Shown piece by piece: positions 25,163 through 33,480 of a stretch of 64,000 nucleotides of DNA; position 1 is the stretch's first letter, and every line of letters starts with the position of its first letter. A program made the translations under genes and the position numbers. The stretch spans positions 1 to 64,000 of the forward strand of contig NZ_WUUL01000013.1 of assembly GCF_009831235.1 (NCBI RefSeq), read 5' to 3'. The notes below the pieces were generated by a model. It made no database searches. It was not told the origin of the DNA and saw only the letters and a list, made by a program, of their open reading frames with translations. This DNA is from Shimazuella alba. GTDB lineage: Bacteria; Bacillota; Bacilli; Thermoactinomycetales; Thermoactinomycetaceae.

Positions 25163-26039
25163 TTTTGGCCTAGATTGGGATCGAGATTTAGGTATTTTAT
25201 TAGGGGTTTTGTTAGGGGTAATCAGCAGTGTCAGTGTAATTGTTACTTTTAAACAAAGCCATAACCGATTACAACTTTTTGTTAGATGGATTCGTAAATT
25301 CCGTCCTCAAGTAAGTATTGGGTTACACCTTAATCTCACGGATGAACCGTTAAACTCTTGCGAACTAGGAAATATTATTCGTCAGTCTTTAAATTCTGAA
25401 GTTCATCCTAAAGTTTCCTTTTGGAAATCCGCATTAAAAGCTCTCATGAATATGCAAGCGATTTCTTCTGAAATCGCTTCTCAAATAGATGTATTCCATC
25501 GTGTCTTTGGCAGCAAACCAGCGCATTTGGATGGGCACAATCATTGTCATATCGCCCATCCTATCATCTTCGATGAAGTAAAAAATCAAGCTCATTTACA
25601 TGGTATTTGTCACATTCGTTTTCCCAATGAATCATTAACAAAAGATCATAAAGACCTCTATCAATGGATGGAAATAATTCGAAACAACACAAAACCTGAA
25701 CTTCTTGCTGAATCGATGAGAGAGAACCTTTTCAGCGATCTATTTTTATATGATTACAGCTGCTCTCAACTCTCTCCTATTCCTTCAAAGACTTTCATCG
25801 GCTCTGTATATGGTCACATTCGAAGTTTTTCATTTCTTAAGCAAAATATTAACCAAGCTTTTCAAACATCGAATCTATTGGAATTAATGGTTCATCCAGG
25901 ACTCCAATTTCCAATTTCACATACAACATGGTTTTCTAATTTCGATAGAGTTCACGAGTTATGGAATTTATTACGACTTCGGTCCTATATAAGAAAACAA
26001 AACATTCAGATTGTAAATCATGATGAAGAAAGTATATGA
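25134..26039 (+). CDS. YdjC/ChbG-family carbohydrate deacetylase
   Basis: A 301-residue protein with the YdjC/ChbG marks: VINADDFGL at the N-terminus, GLHLNLTDEPL, and HLDGHNHCHIAHP with the metal-binding His and Asp residues, then ELMVHPG near the end. Such enzymes remove acetyl groups from N-acetyl sugars or glycosides. GGAGG lies before the ATG, which overlaps the glycosyltransferase fusion. Substrate unknown; the neighbouring epimerase suggests a sugar nucleotide or glycoconjugate. Confidence 0.9.
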   Translation: MKKLVINADDFGLDWDRDLGILLGVLLGVISSVSVIVTFKQSHNRLQLFVRWIRKFRPQVSIGLHLNLTDEPLNSCELGNIIRQSLNSEVHPKVSFWKSALKALMNMQAISSEIASQIDVFHRVFGSKPAHLDGHNHCHIAHPIIFDEVKNQAHLHGICHIRFPNESLTKDHKDLYQWMEIIRNNTKPELLAESMRENLFSDLFLYDYSCSQLSPIPSKTFIGSVYGHIRSFSFLKQNINQAFQTSNLLELMVHPGLQFPISHTTWFSNFDRVHELWNLLRLRSYIRKQNIQIVNHDEESI

Positions 26040-26056
26040 AAGGGAAGGGAATTGAA

Positions 26057-27088
26057 TTGTCTACCAAAATATTAATCACGGGTGTTGGTGGTTTCATTGG
26101 TTATCATGTAGCTTCTCGTCTTCTTCAGGAGGGCTACACCGTTATTGGTATAGATAACCTGAATAGCTACTATGATGTCAAACTGAAACAAGATCGACTT
26201 CAACAGTTACAGCATCCGAATTTCACATTCTACAAGATTTCACTGGAAGATAATGAAACGGTTGTGAAATACTTAAAGAATCATGAATTCTATGGATCTG
26301 TCGTCATTCATTTAGCTGCTCAAGCAGGAGTCAAATATTCTTTAGTCAATCCTGGGGCATATATACAGTCAAATCTGGTAGGATTTGCAAATATATTAGA
26401 ACTCTGTAGACAGATAAAAATAAAACATTTACTCTATGCTTCATCGAGTTCAGTATATGGCGCAAATCAAGAAGTTCCCTTTTATGAAAAAGATCAAGTA
26501 AACCACCCTCTAACTTTGTATGCAGCAACAAAAAGATCAAATGAATTAATGGCTCATGCGTATAGTATTAATGGCTTACCTACTACTGGAATGCGATTTT
26601 TTAACGTGTATGGACCATGGGGGCGACCAGATATGGCACTTTATCTTTTTACAAAAGCTATTTTGAAACGAAAGCCTATTTATATCTATAACAACGGTAA
26701 TATGTTTCGCGACTTCACCTATATCGATGATGTTGTAGAGAGTATTGTAAGGTTAATAGATCAAATCCCAACTCGAAAGCCACTTGAAGAAAGTCTCAAA
26801 AACCCAAATCAAAGTCATGCACCTTTCCAACTTTTTAATATCGGTAATCAAAAACCTATCTACTTGATGAAATTTATTTCCTTAATCGAGAAAAAGTTAG
26901 GAATAACAGCGATTAAACGTTACCTCCCTGATCAAGAAACAGAAGTTTATCAAACTTTTGCGGATGTTCAAGAGCTAAAGAATGTCATTCAATTTAGTCC
27001 TAATACCCCTATCGAACAGGGAATTGAAAAGTTTCTAAATTGGTATTTTCTTTATTATCATCCATCTGAACATCAAATGATTCAGTGA
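26057..27088 (+). CDS. NAD-dependent sugar epimerase (UDP-glucuronate/glucose 4-epimerase type)
   Basis: A short-chain extended dehydrogenase of 343 residues. The NAD-binding motif is GVGGFIGYH, the Asp-Asn pair IDNLNSYYD binds the ribose, and the catalytic set is SSSSVYG and YAATKRSNE (Tyr-x3-Lys). RFFNVYGPWGRPDMALYLF is typical of uronate 4-epimerases. I prefer TTG at 26057 (AAGGGA 6 bases upstream) giving the standard MSTKILITG start; ATG at 26036 overlapping the previous stop is the alternative. It should convert the C4 configuration of an NDP-sugar. Confidence 0.9.
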   Translation: MSTKILITGVGGFIGYHVASRLLQEGYTVIGIDNLNSYYDVKLKQDRLQQLQHPNFTFYKISLEDNETVVKYLKNHEFYGSVVIHLAAQAGVKYSLVNPGAYIQSNLVGFANILELCRQIKIKHLLYASSSSVYGANQEVPFYEKDQVNHPLTLYAATKRSNELMAHAYSINGLPTTGMRFFNVYGPWGRPDMALYLFTKAILKRKPIYIYNNGNMFRDFTYIDDVVESIVRLIDQIPTRKPLEESLKNPNQSHAPFQLFNIGNQKPIYLMKFISLIEKKLGITAIKRYLPDQETEVYQTFADVQELKNVIQFSPNTPIEQGIEKFLNWYFLYYHPSEHQMIQ

Positions 27089-27133
27089 TTGGATAAAAGA
27101 AAACAGTTTAGTATTGTTTGGAGGAAAGCAGTA

Positions 27134-28102
27134 ATGAGTGATCATAAAGCAACAAATGAAATATTTACAATGGTAGAAACCCTACTTTTCAAATCAATAC
27201 AGGAAGTCAACGCCATTCATTTAGGGAGATTAAACCCAAAATGGATTTTAACATTTACAGATGGTACCAAGTTATTTGTCAAACAATATCATCCAGATCG
27301 GTACATAGGCAAAATACCAGCGGTAAAACAAGCTCTATCCATTCAAGATCAACTCTTTCATAAGGGGATACAATGTCCAAAGGTTCATTCTGTGAATAGG
27401 GAATACATCCTACATACAAAATCAAATCATCAATTTTCTATGTTCGAAGTATGCCCTGGTATCCTTGTTTTACCTGGTAAACCCAATCAGAACCAAATGT
27501 ATTCATGGGGAAAAGAGCTTGGTAAGATGCATCATCTTTTAGATAAGGTACCTGCAGGGCCCATAGATTGGATTCCATCCAAAGAAGAAATTCAATCTTT
27601 TTGGGAATTGCAAATGAAAATCGCTGAAGATTATCCAGTTTCTTATCGTGTACAAAAGATGTTAGAAAAAGAGCAGGAATTACTAGAACTGTATGACCAA
27701 ACATTTTTTGATCAATGCAAACATGGATGGGCTCATTGGGATAACCAAGTTTACAATGTGTTATTTCAAAGAGATGCTATCTCATCTATCTTAGATTTTG
27801 ATCGAATGAGATATGTGTATCCTGAATTAGATGTAGCCCGTGCAATATTATCCGGCTGCATAGATAACGAAACAAAACTTGATGAAGAGAAAGCTAGGGC
27901 ATTTATAACTGGTTACCAGGAAACGATAAAAGAATTTCAGTTAAATGATGTGATTCGTTCTTTCAAACTCTTATGGTGCAGAGAATCCGTTTGGTGGATT
28001 AAGGCAGATATAGAACAAGATGAAGAGATCCCTCAAAGATTTTCAAAGGAAATCGAATGGCTTCAGAATAATTGGAGTTATTTAGAAGACATCTTATGCT
28101 AG
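27134..28102 (+). CDS. APH/CotS-type phosphotransferase
   Basis: A 322-residue kinase-fold protein. The Lys strand is KLFVKQYHP, the catalytic loop is HWDNQVYNVLF (HxDx4N), and the metal-binding Asp is in SILDFDRM. It belongs to the aminoglycoside phosphotransferase/choline kinase/CotS group. ATG at 27134 has GGAGG 9 bases upstream; TTG at 27089 has none. It is the last gene of the sugar operon. Likely substrates are a sugar, an amino-sugar or a glycoconjugate; phosphorylation of the lasso peptide is a further, weaker possibility because lasso kinases are known but of another family. Confidence 0.85.
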   Translation: MSDHKATNEIFTMVETLLFKSIQEVNAIHLGRLNPKWILTFTDGTKLFVKQYHPDRYIGKIPAVKQALSIQDQLFHKGIQCPKVHSVNREYILHTKSNHQFSMFEVCPGILVLPGKPNQNQMYSWGKELGKMHHLLDKVPAGPIDWIPSKEEIQSFWELQMKIAEDYPVSYRVQKMLEKEQELLELYDQTFFDQCKHGWAHWDNQVYNVLFQRDAISSILDFDRMRYVYPELDVARAILSGCIDNETKLDEEKARAFITGYQETIKEFQLNDVIRSFKLLWCRESVWWIKADIEQDEEIPQRFSKEIEWLQNNWSYLEDILC

Positions 28103-28306
28103 GAAATAGGGGACTAAAAACATTCTCGTGACAGACCTTGAACGCAAATGTGCGACAAGACGAAACTTGACCAATAAATGGAAATAAGAACAAACAACCA
28201 TCTCACCGTCAAAAAGGTGTCAATATTTTGTCTGCAACTTGTGGATTCCTTTATTCGAACTTGATAATATAATGAAAACGGTCATCATCAACCAACAAGA
28301 TGACAT

Positions 28307-28338
28307 AAAAAAAGAAGTAAAAGACTGCCATCTTTTAC
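28307..28338 (-). terminator. Terminator of the 38-residue membrane gene
   Basis: An 8-bp perfect stem (28317-28324 with 28331-28338) is followed by TTCTTTTTTT on the minus strand. The stretch 28103-28306 holds no gene. Confidence 0.85.
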
Positions 28339-28352
28339 TCCTTTATGTAGAA

Positions 28353-28469
28353 CTACACTATCAAATTAACAAGAGCTATTACAGCTAGTAACAACTCAAT
28401 CCAAATAGTGAGAAAAGGAACGATTTTTCCGAAGGGAAATTGTTCCTTTTTTCGTTTTTTCTTGCTCAT
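28353..28469 (-). CDS. 38-residue single-pass membrane protein
   Basis: A tiny frame with a perfect GGAGGAGG site 4-5 bases before its ATG and a good terminator behind it. It encodes a basic N-terminus (MSKKKRKKEQ), a linker (FPFGKIVPF) and one membrane helix (LTIWIELLLAVIALVNLIV). Size and layout fit small membrane regulators. A plus-strand terminator hairpin (28413-28450) lies inside the coding sequence. It is too short for ordinary gene finders. Function unknown. Confidence 0.65.
   Translation of the reverse strand: MSKKKRKKEQFPFGKIVPFLTIWIELLLAVIALVNLIV
28413..28456 (+). terminator. Plus-strand terminator, antisense to the 38-residue gene
   Basis: Arms 28413-28426 and 28438-28450 pair well and are followed by TTTTTTCGTTTTTT. 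It is the first good terminator downstream of the sugar operon. Confidence 0.7.
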
Positions 28470-28814
28470 GATGCCTCCTCCCTTCTGAAAGGATTAAGCA
28501 AAGTATAGACTGCCTCAGATAGCGACCGCCAGTAATAATGTGAAAAAAATATGAATTATCAAGAAGGAATTTCATCAAACATGGACAGGTTATTTAATCC
28601 TTTTTCCAATACTATCTACCACCTATTCTCAGAACTCCACTACTCAGTAAACACGGGCAACGTTGAAGCAGGGAGCATCCTAAGAAGACCCGACAGTTTT
28701 AGTAAGAGAAACATGGCAGTAGGCTATTTGCCTTAATTCAGGGCAATCTACTTCTGTCTAAAATATGGAACCACTCTTTTGGCACAATCACAATTGTATT
28801 TTCATAACCCATTT

Positions 28815-28960
28815 TTAATCCTGATCATTATGTTTCTTATCTACATTTCTAACCTTTTGAATCTCATCCAACAGCTCTTTTACCTTTGAACTGTAATCAT
28901 TACGAACTTCATCTATTTTTTGGTTATATTCCTCACGAATTTTACTCACTAGATGGCCTA
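28815..28960 (-). pseudogene. Coiled-coil gene fragment, truncated at a repeat
   Basis: The frame HLVSKIREEYNQKIDEVRND...VKELLDEIQKV is homologous to the C-terminal part of the coiled-coil protein at 29855-30694 (LNKVHEDYNIKIKEYQEQL). It has no start of its own: its upstream end runs into the dispersed repeat at 28954-29013, which supplies the apparent N-terminus. I read it as the severed 3' end of a coiled-coil gene. The stretch 28470-28814 holds no supported gene. Confidence 0.6.
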
Positions 28961-29013
28961 GAACCAGCATCCGGCGACTGAGGGGCAACGCACCCATATA
29001 ATGGAATCAGATG
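28954..29013 (-). repeat. Dispersed repeat, minus orientation
   Basis: Read on the minus strand: CCATTATATGGG, GTTGCCCCTCAGTCGCCGGA, TGCTGGTTCTAGGCCA. It is nearly the same as 29820-29876 but inverted, so the two bracket an 800-base segment containing the GC-rich gene at 29215. Confidence 0.75.
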
Positions 29014-29148
29014 TTTCTTAATGAACATTTTCGGGGGATATGCAAAAAAAACCATGTTTGACATCAGAGTTTGAAGATAAGATTGCAAAAATTACGGAAC
29101 AGGTCGCAAGGATGGATGTTCCTCCCAAACAACGGAGGAATAGCTTTT

Positions 29149-29176
29149 TGCCTATCTAAAGGGGAAATGCTATAAT
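29149..29176 (+). promoter_or_regulatory. Sigma-A promoter of the GC-rich orphan
   Basis: TTGCCT (29149-29154), 16-base spacer, TATAAT (29171-29176) with a TGC extended -10. The gene starts 39 bases further on. Confidence 0.75.
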
Positions 29177-29214
29177 CGCCAGTGAAAACAGTCAAACTGT
29201 CGTTGGAGGATCGC

Positions 29215-29685
29215 ATGATCATGACTCCCAAACCGTTCTGGTGGATCAACAAGAGCACCGCCAACTGCATGGAAGCGGTGAGGAACTACTATGAGTCCAC
29301 TCCCCGTGAAAAGTGGACGGAAGACGGGCTCAAGCGAAAGCTTTCCGGTCTTCTCAACTTGTTGAAGAAATACAAGAGCGATGAGCTACATGGTGTACAG
29401 GAATTCCAGGCACGCCTTCAGCTATTGCTCGAAGCAATGAACGTGAAGCCCAACGGAAATCGAGACGAAGCGATTCGTCTTCTGCTCCGAGCAGCCCGCC
29501 TCCACTACGATGAGGATCAGACCCTCGCTGGGATCTGGCACCGCCGGTGTGAGACAGACAACTGCTGGGACCAACAAAATCAAGTGGCCGCAGTTGTCTG
29601 GGAAGAGCACTCCTCCTCTCCGATTCGTGTACAGCTGCTGAATGCGGCCGACACCCTCCAGCGACAGGCGGAAGAACTGCTTTAG
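29215..29685 (+). CDS. Hypothetical helical protein, GC-rich orphan
   Basis: A 156-residue, mostly helical, charged protein (NSTANCMEAV-like N-terminus, LLNLLKKYKSDELHG, IRLLLRAARLHYDED, VQLLNAADTLQRQAEELL). I do not recognise it. TTGGAGG precedes the ATG at 29215. It has a consensus promoter and a 13-bp terminator of its own and is far richer in GC than its neighbours. Inverted copies of a dispersed repeat lie on either side. The arrangement suggests an acquired single-gene cassette. Confidence 0.75.
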   Translation: MIMTPKPFWWINKSTANCMEAVRNYYESTPREKWTEDGLKRKLSGLLNLLKKYKSDELHGVQEFQARLQLLLEAMNVKPNGNRDEAIRLLLRAARLHYDEDQTLAGIWHRRCETDNCWDQQNQVAAVVWEEHSSSPIRVQLLNAADTLQRQAEELL

Positions 29686-29708
29686 CACTGACCACGTAGG
29701 TTAGTGCT

Positions 29709-29750
29709 ACGGGGCGACAACCTACGTGTTGTCGCCCCGTCCCTGTTTTT
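29709..29750 (+). terminator. Strong terminator of the GC-rich orphan
   Basis: A 13-bp perfect GC-rich stem (29709-29721 with 29728-29740) is followed by CCCTGTTTTT. Confidence 0.9.
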
Positions 29751-29794
29751 CTACCCTATTCGTTTTTTCTATTTTTTCGCCCACCTATTTGGGT

Positions 29795-29876
29795 AGTGAG
29801 ACAGTAGCTGCTCTAGCCAGTCAGATAGATACCATTATATGGTTACGTTACCCCTCAGTCGCCGGATGCTGGTACT
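29795..29876 (+). repeat. Dispersed repeat, full-length copy
   Basis: About 82 bases: GCTGCTCTAG..AGTCAGATAGA, CCATTATATGG, GTTACCCCTCAGTCGCCGGA, TGCTGGT. The stop codon of the coiled-coil gene on the minus strand lies inside it. Confidence 0.75.
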
Positions 29877-30694
29877 ACCCCTAGATCTTGGTGACTTGCA
29901 GTTTTTTGAGTAGACTCTTCACGAGCAGTATTTAGTTGTTCCTGGTACTCTTTTATTTTGATATTGTAATCTTCATGCACTTTGTTTAGTATTCCTTGGT
30001 ATTCACGTTCTTTTGCCAACAGAGTTTTTTCTTGTTCAAACGCCGATCTCTCCATAATTTCTGATACTTTTTCACTATGCTGCTGTTTTAACTCTTCTAA
30101 TTGAACGGTTCGTTGAGAAAGCTCATGTTCAAGCTGAATCTTTTCTTGTACAATAGTAGAAATATCATTCTTTAACTTTTGATTTTCTTCTGCTGCCCCT
30201 TGGTGCTGCGCTAAAAGAGAAGCCAAATTTTCTAGCTTTTCTTTATATTCATCAATCAATTCTTCTGAACGCTCATGAGCTTTATTAGCAGTAGCAAGCT
30301 GTGAGTTTAAGGCTTCGTTCTCTTTACGAACGTTATCTAGATCCTCTTCCATTTGTTTTAACTGATCTTTGTATTGGTTAATCTCAACCTTCATATTTTG
30401 AATATTTATTTCTTGAGTATGAACTTGTTCCTCATATTTATTTTGTATTTCCTCTGATTGGAATTCAAATCGCTGCACCATGTTTAACAGCATTTGTATG
30501 ATCCGCTTTGTATAACGTTCTATTTCTCCTATTTCGGTAGAGTATTGTTTCTGGTCTTCTAGATTTTTTAGCTCAAGTAAACTCACAGCCCACTCAAACC
30601 ATTCCTTCTTATCTAAGCCAGAACTTCTTACCAGTTCGTCCGCTCTTTGATGTACATCTTGCGTTGCCTTTGTTCCCCAAGTTTTATCGGACAT
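29855..30694 (-). CDS. Long coiled-coil protein (plasmid/phage-like)
   Basis: A 279-residue protein: a short N-terminal helical domain (KATQDVHQRADELVRSSGLD, KEWFEWAVSLLELK) followed by almost continuous coiled coil (about 55-265). The N-terminal part resembles the DNA-binding heads of KfrA-like and related plasmid proteins, by appearance only. The last residues (QDLGVVPASGD) are encoded by a dispersed repeat, so the natural C-terminus has been replaced; a matching severed end lies at 28815. An array of GGTTAAC sites lies upstream and may be its operator. Confidence 0.7.
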   Translation of the reverse strand: MSDKTWGTKATQDVHQRADELVRSSGLDKKEWFEWAVSLLELKNLEDQKQYSTEIGEIERYTKRIIQMLLNMVQRFEFQSEEIQNKYEEQVHTQEINIQNMKVEINQYKDQLKQMEEDLDNVRKENEALNSQLATANKAHERSEELIDEYKEKLENLASLLAQHQGAAEENQKLKNDISTIVQEKIQLEHELSQRTVQLEELKQQHSEKVSEIMERSAFEQEKTLLAKEREYQGILNKVHEDYNIKIKEYQEQLNTAREESTQKTASHQDLGVVPASGD

Positions 30695-30733
30695 TTAATT
30701 TATTCTCCACCTTTTTTTATTTATTAAAAATAA

Positions 30734-30787
30734 GGTTAACTTAAAAGAACAGTAATATCAATGGGTTAACCGGTTAACTAGGTTAAC
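30734..30787. promoter_or_regulatory. GGTTAAC operator-like array
   Basis: GGTTAAC occurs at 30734-30740, 30764-30770, 30772-30778 and 30781-30787; the core GTTAAC is palindromic. The array sits between the divergent coiled-coil gene (29855-30694) and the gene at 30878, where a shared repressor would bind. Confidence 0.65.
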
Positions 30788-30877
30788 CTACTAGTTTTTA
30801 CAAGACCAAAATGAAGTTGTAAAATTGGTTCTGAATATATGAAACACATTTCATCATCAGATAATAAGGAGGACAGG

Positions 30878-31963
30878 ATGAATCTAAAAGAAAGAGCAAC
30901 AGAGGCCTATAAATGGGTTTCTTTCGGAATCGCTAAACCCTATGAAGCCATGATTCCAAAATGGATTAAAGAAGAAATTGAAGACAGAGGTATATTTATT
31001 AATCGATTATTCGAGGCATTGGACTATATAAAATCTTCTAAAATCGACAAATGGATTAAATCACTTAGCTTAAACGAATATGACATGGCATACATAAAGA
31101 AAATCGAAGATCTCCTTTTAAAAGAAACGATTCCAACTCTCGATTCATACCTCGAAGATAAAAGGATACGAAAACTTAACGAAAGAGACGATATTTATCC
31201 AGGAGTCCGTCGATTTCTAATGCCATACTGGCCAAGATATGTAGGCTGCATTCAAAATGATGATGGCTATTGCAAAATGCTCCATCTTTGGGTTGAAGTT
31301 CATGTGGGAAGAATTGAAGATTTAAAGGAAAATAGGCTCCTAACTATTCTAATCACAGAACCAAACGCAAGAGGTTTTGCAAATCATGTAGAACATATTT
31401 GCACACAGATAAGATACACGTACATTCCTCGGTTTACAGCAAATCATAAAAATATCAAAGAAAGCCAAATAAGATGGGTTTCGGTCCAAGGGGAAGTAAT
31501 GGATTGGAACGGATGGTCCATAGATCATATTGTCTGGAATGAAAAGCTCCAAAAATATGACTGGAGTGTAGAGACTTCAAAAAGAATAGATCATCTGGAC
31601 TGGCCCTATCTTGAAAGCATGATCCATTTTCAAAATACGGCAAATACTGCACTGAAATTTATCGATCTAGAATATAAACGTCTGAAACATCATGCTCCCA
31701 TCTGGTTAAAAAAAATGATGATAGATGTTACCCATGAATTATCACAAGAGCAAGAAATTTTAAGTCCTATCGAAGAAGTATATAGAGTAATGGAACATAT
31801 CAGCAAAGGGGATAAAACTTCAAACTTTACCATCACTGATAAGATCGTGCATCGAACCATACTTTCAATTCCTCGACCTCTCGAACAAGAGAATTACACT
31901 GATATTTACAATATAAAAAAAGCCCTTGAACAGTTCAATAGTAACACAACAAATTTAGAATAA
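30878..31963 (+). CDS. Hypothetical protein, 361 residues
   Basis: An unrecognised protein with many aromatic residues (YPGVRRFLMPYWPRYVGC, LHLWVEVHVGRIED, VSVQGEVMDWNGWSIDHIVWN). It has no signal peptide or membrane helix; the middle looks beta-rich and the ends helical. AAGGAGG lies 7 bases before the ATG at 30878, so I use that rather than the ATG at 30839. It is divergent from the coiled-coil gene across the GGTTAAC array and may be co-regulated with it. It is followed by a terminator. Confidence 0.75.
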   Translation: MNLKERATEAYKWVSFGIAKPYEAMIPKWIKEEIEDRGIFINRLFEALDYIKSSKIDKWIKSLSLNEYDMAYIKKIEDLLLKETIPTLDSYLEDKRIRKLNERDDIYPGVRRFLMPYWPRYVGCIQNDDGYCKMLHLWVEVHVGRIEDLKENRLLTILITEPNARGFANHVEHICTQIRYTYIPRFTANHKNIKESQIRWVSVQGEVMDWNGWSIDHIVWNEKLQKYDWSVETSKRIDHLDWPYLESMIHFQNTANTALKFIDLEYKRLKHHAPIWLKKMMIDVTHELSQEQEILSPIEEVYRVMEHISKGDKTSNFTITDKIVHRTILSIPRPLEQENYTDIYNIKKALEQFNSNTTNLE

Positions 31964-32001
31964 GAGTAGTCGTCCTATGAAAAACGTGATCGAAATACCC
32001 A

Positions 32002-32033
32002 AAAAGCAGAGGCTCAGGCTTCTGCTTTTCTGC
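32002..32033 (+). terminator. Rho-independent terminator
   Basis: A 9-bp perfect stem (32002-32010 with 32021-32029) ending in TTTT after the gene at 30878. Confidence 0.8.
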
Positions 32034-32182
32034 TTGTAAATACAAACTTGAAAAGGAACGGTATAAAAACTCCCAACAAAATAAATATTTCAAAATAAAT
32101 CCATTTATAAAAATATTTGACAATTATAAATCATGGATGTAGACTGAACAAAAATAAAAATAACAAAAAGGAGGATAAAAAT

Positions 32183-33016
32183 ATGTTCCATAAGATAAAA
32201 AACATGTCATTAGAATCAGCAAAAGCGCAACTATTATTCAACGAATGGAATCAGCGGGAGGATGTTGTAGTTCTTGATAGTGAAACCACAGGGCTATGGG
32301 ATGCGGAAATTTGCGAAATCGCCGTAATTGATCTGCAAGGAAATTCATTATTTAACTCTTTTGTTAAGCCTGTTCATCCTATTCCTTACGAGGCGTATAA
32401 AATCCATGGAATTAATGATGATATGGTAAAACATTCTCCTGGATGGTTAGAGACATGGGACAAGCTCTACCCCATTCTCAAAGATAAATTAGTATTGATT
32501 TACAATGATGAATTTGACCATCGTCTTATGCACGAAAGTTTTGCAACATGCGATCTTAACGATGAAGTATTTAGAGAGAAATTGCAGCAAGTAAAAGAGA
32601 TACAAACTGCTTGCGTCATGCGTACTTATACGGATTTAATAGATTCCAGTACATGGGTAAAATTAACGTTTGCATGCGGTCATTCCACCAAACACCGTGC
32701 CATGAGCGATTGTAGAGCAACACTTGAAGTGATAAAAAACAATTACAAACCCGATTTTACAGAGACAGACTATAAGCAATTAAAATTAATGGAAGCTTTT
32801 GAATCCACTACTAAGCGTATTCGATCCCTGAATCGTACGATTAAAGCGTTATCGCAAGAGCAATCGGAATTGTTAGCAGAACAAGAAAAGATAATCCTAC
32901 TACTGGAAGGGAATTTTGGAGAAGACAATGCAGAGTCTGAGGTAGCTGCTACATATGACCCATTTGAAGTTGTAAGCAGACCGCTAGACTTATCAGATGA
33001 TGACTTACCATTCTAA
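32183..33016 (+). CDS. DEDDh 3'-5' exonuclease with an SSB-like C-terminal tail
   Basis: A 277-residue protein. The DnaQ/RNase T-type domain (about 22-190) shows VVVLDSETTGLWDAEICEIA (ExoI), YNDEFDHRLM (ExoII) and HRAMSDC (ExoIII with His and Asp). A helical coiled coil follows (RIRSLNRTIKALSQEQSELLAEQEK in part). The last residues, DLSDDDLPF, match the acidic tip of Firmicutes SSB proteins, the docking site for replication and repair partners. AAGGAGG precedes the ATG at 32183. The exonuclease probably trims single-stranded 3' ends; the tail could recruit SSB-binding partners. Confidence 0.9.
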   Translation: MFHKIKNMSLESAKAQLLFNEWNQREDVVVLDSETTGLWDAEICEIAVIDLQGNSLFNSFVKPVHPIPYEAYKIHGINDDMVKHSPGWLETWDKLYPILKDKLVLIYNDEFDHRLMHESFATCDLNDEVFREKLQQVKEIQTACVMRTYTDLIDSSTWVKLTFACGHSTKHRAMSDCRATLEVIKNNYKPDFTETDYKQLKLMEAFESTTKRIRSLNRTIKALSQEQSELLAEQEKIILLLEGNFGEDNAESEVAATYDPFEVVSRPLDLSDDDLPF

Positions 33017-33033
33017 GCGAGGAGAAATGGAAA

Positions 33034-33199
33034 ATGATAAAGATTAGATTGCAAGGTCTTCCATTAGAAGTAGAAAAGGCGAAGAAAACACTAAAACAAC
33101 AGTTTGATCTAACTTCAAGTATCGAATTCATACCTTAACCGTAATAGCGAATACATTAGGCTGTATATTGAGGCAGACATGAAAGAACCCCAACATTAA
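33034..33199 (+). pseudogene. Small gene with a frameshift (DUF3970-like)
   Basis: After GGAGAAATGG an ATG at 33034 opens MIKIRLQGLPLEVEKAKKTL...FDLTSS, which stops at 33138. The expected remainder, SYLNRNSEYIRLYIEADMK, lies in the next frame up to the TAA at 33199. Together they match the short YvzF/DUF3970-type proteins. One indel near 33115-33130 disrupts the gene. It is 17 bases downstream of the exonuclease and followed by a terminator. Confidence 0.65.
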
Positions 33200-33219
33200 T
33201 CAGTACATTTGTTAAAGAG

Positions 33220-33247
33220 AAAACCCCTTTCTACTTAAGGGGTTTTG
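33220..33247 (+). terminator. Rho-independent terminator of the exonuclease operon
   Basis: A 10-bp perfect stem (33220-33229 with 33237-33246) with AAAA/TTTT ends. The stretch 33248-33480 holds no supported gene. Confidence 0.85.
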
Positions 33248-33480
33248 TTGTGTCTATAAAAAAAGCTAATATCTTTTTAATAACTTAGACTGAGGGGTAT
33301 TCCCATTCGGTAAGGGTTAATTTTGGGGATTGTGTCACCACCCAAACATCTCACATAGATCATCTAAACACTTTTCAAATATCTTTTTCTATATAACCTG
33401 TTTTTTGTTCGTTTAAGTGTACTGTGTGATGCAAATTCCCCCTAGTCCCCCCAGGTTTCTTCCACCAGTGAACTACTTGT

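Noticed and set aside
28551-28736. 61-codon plus-strand frame
   Set aside because: No ribosome-binding site and no coding pattern; lies among gene remnants.
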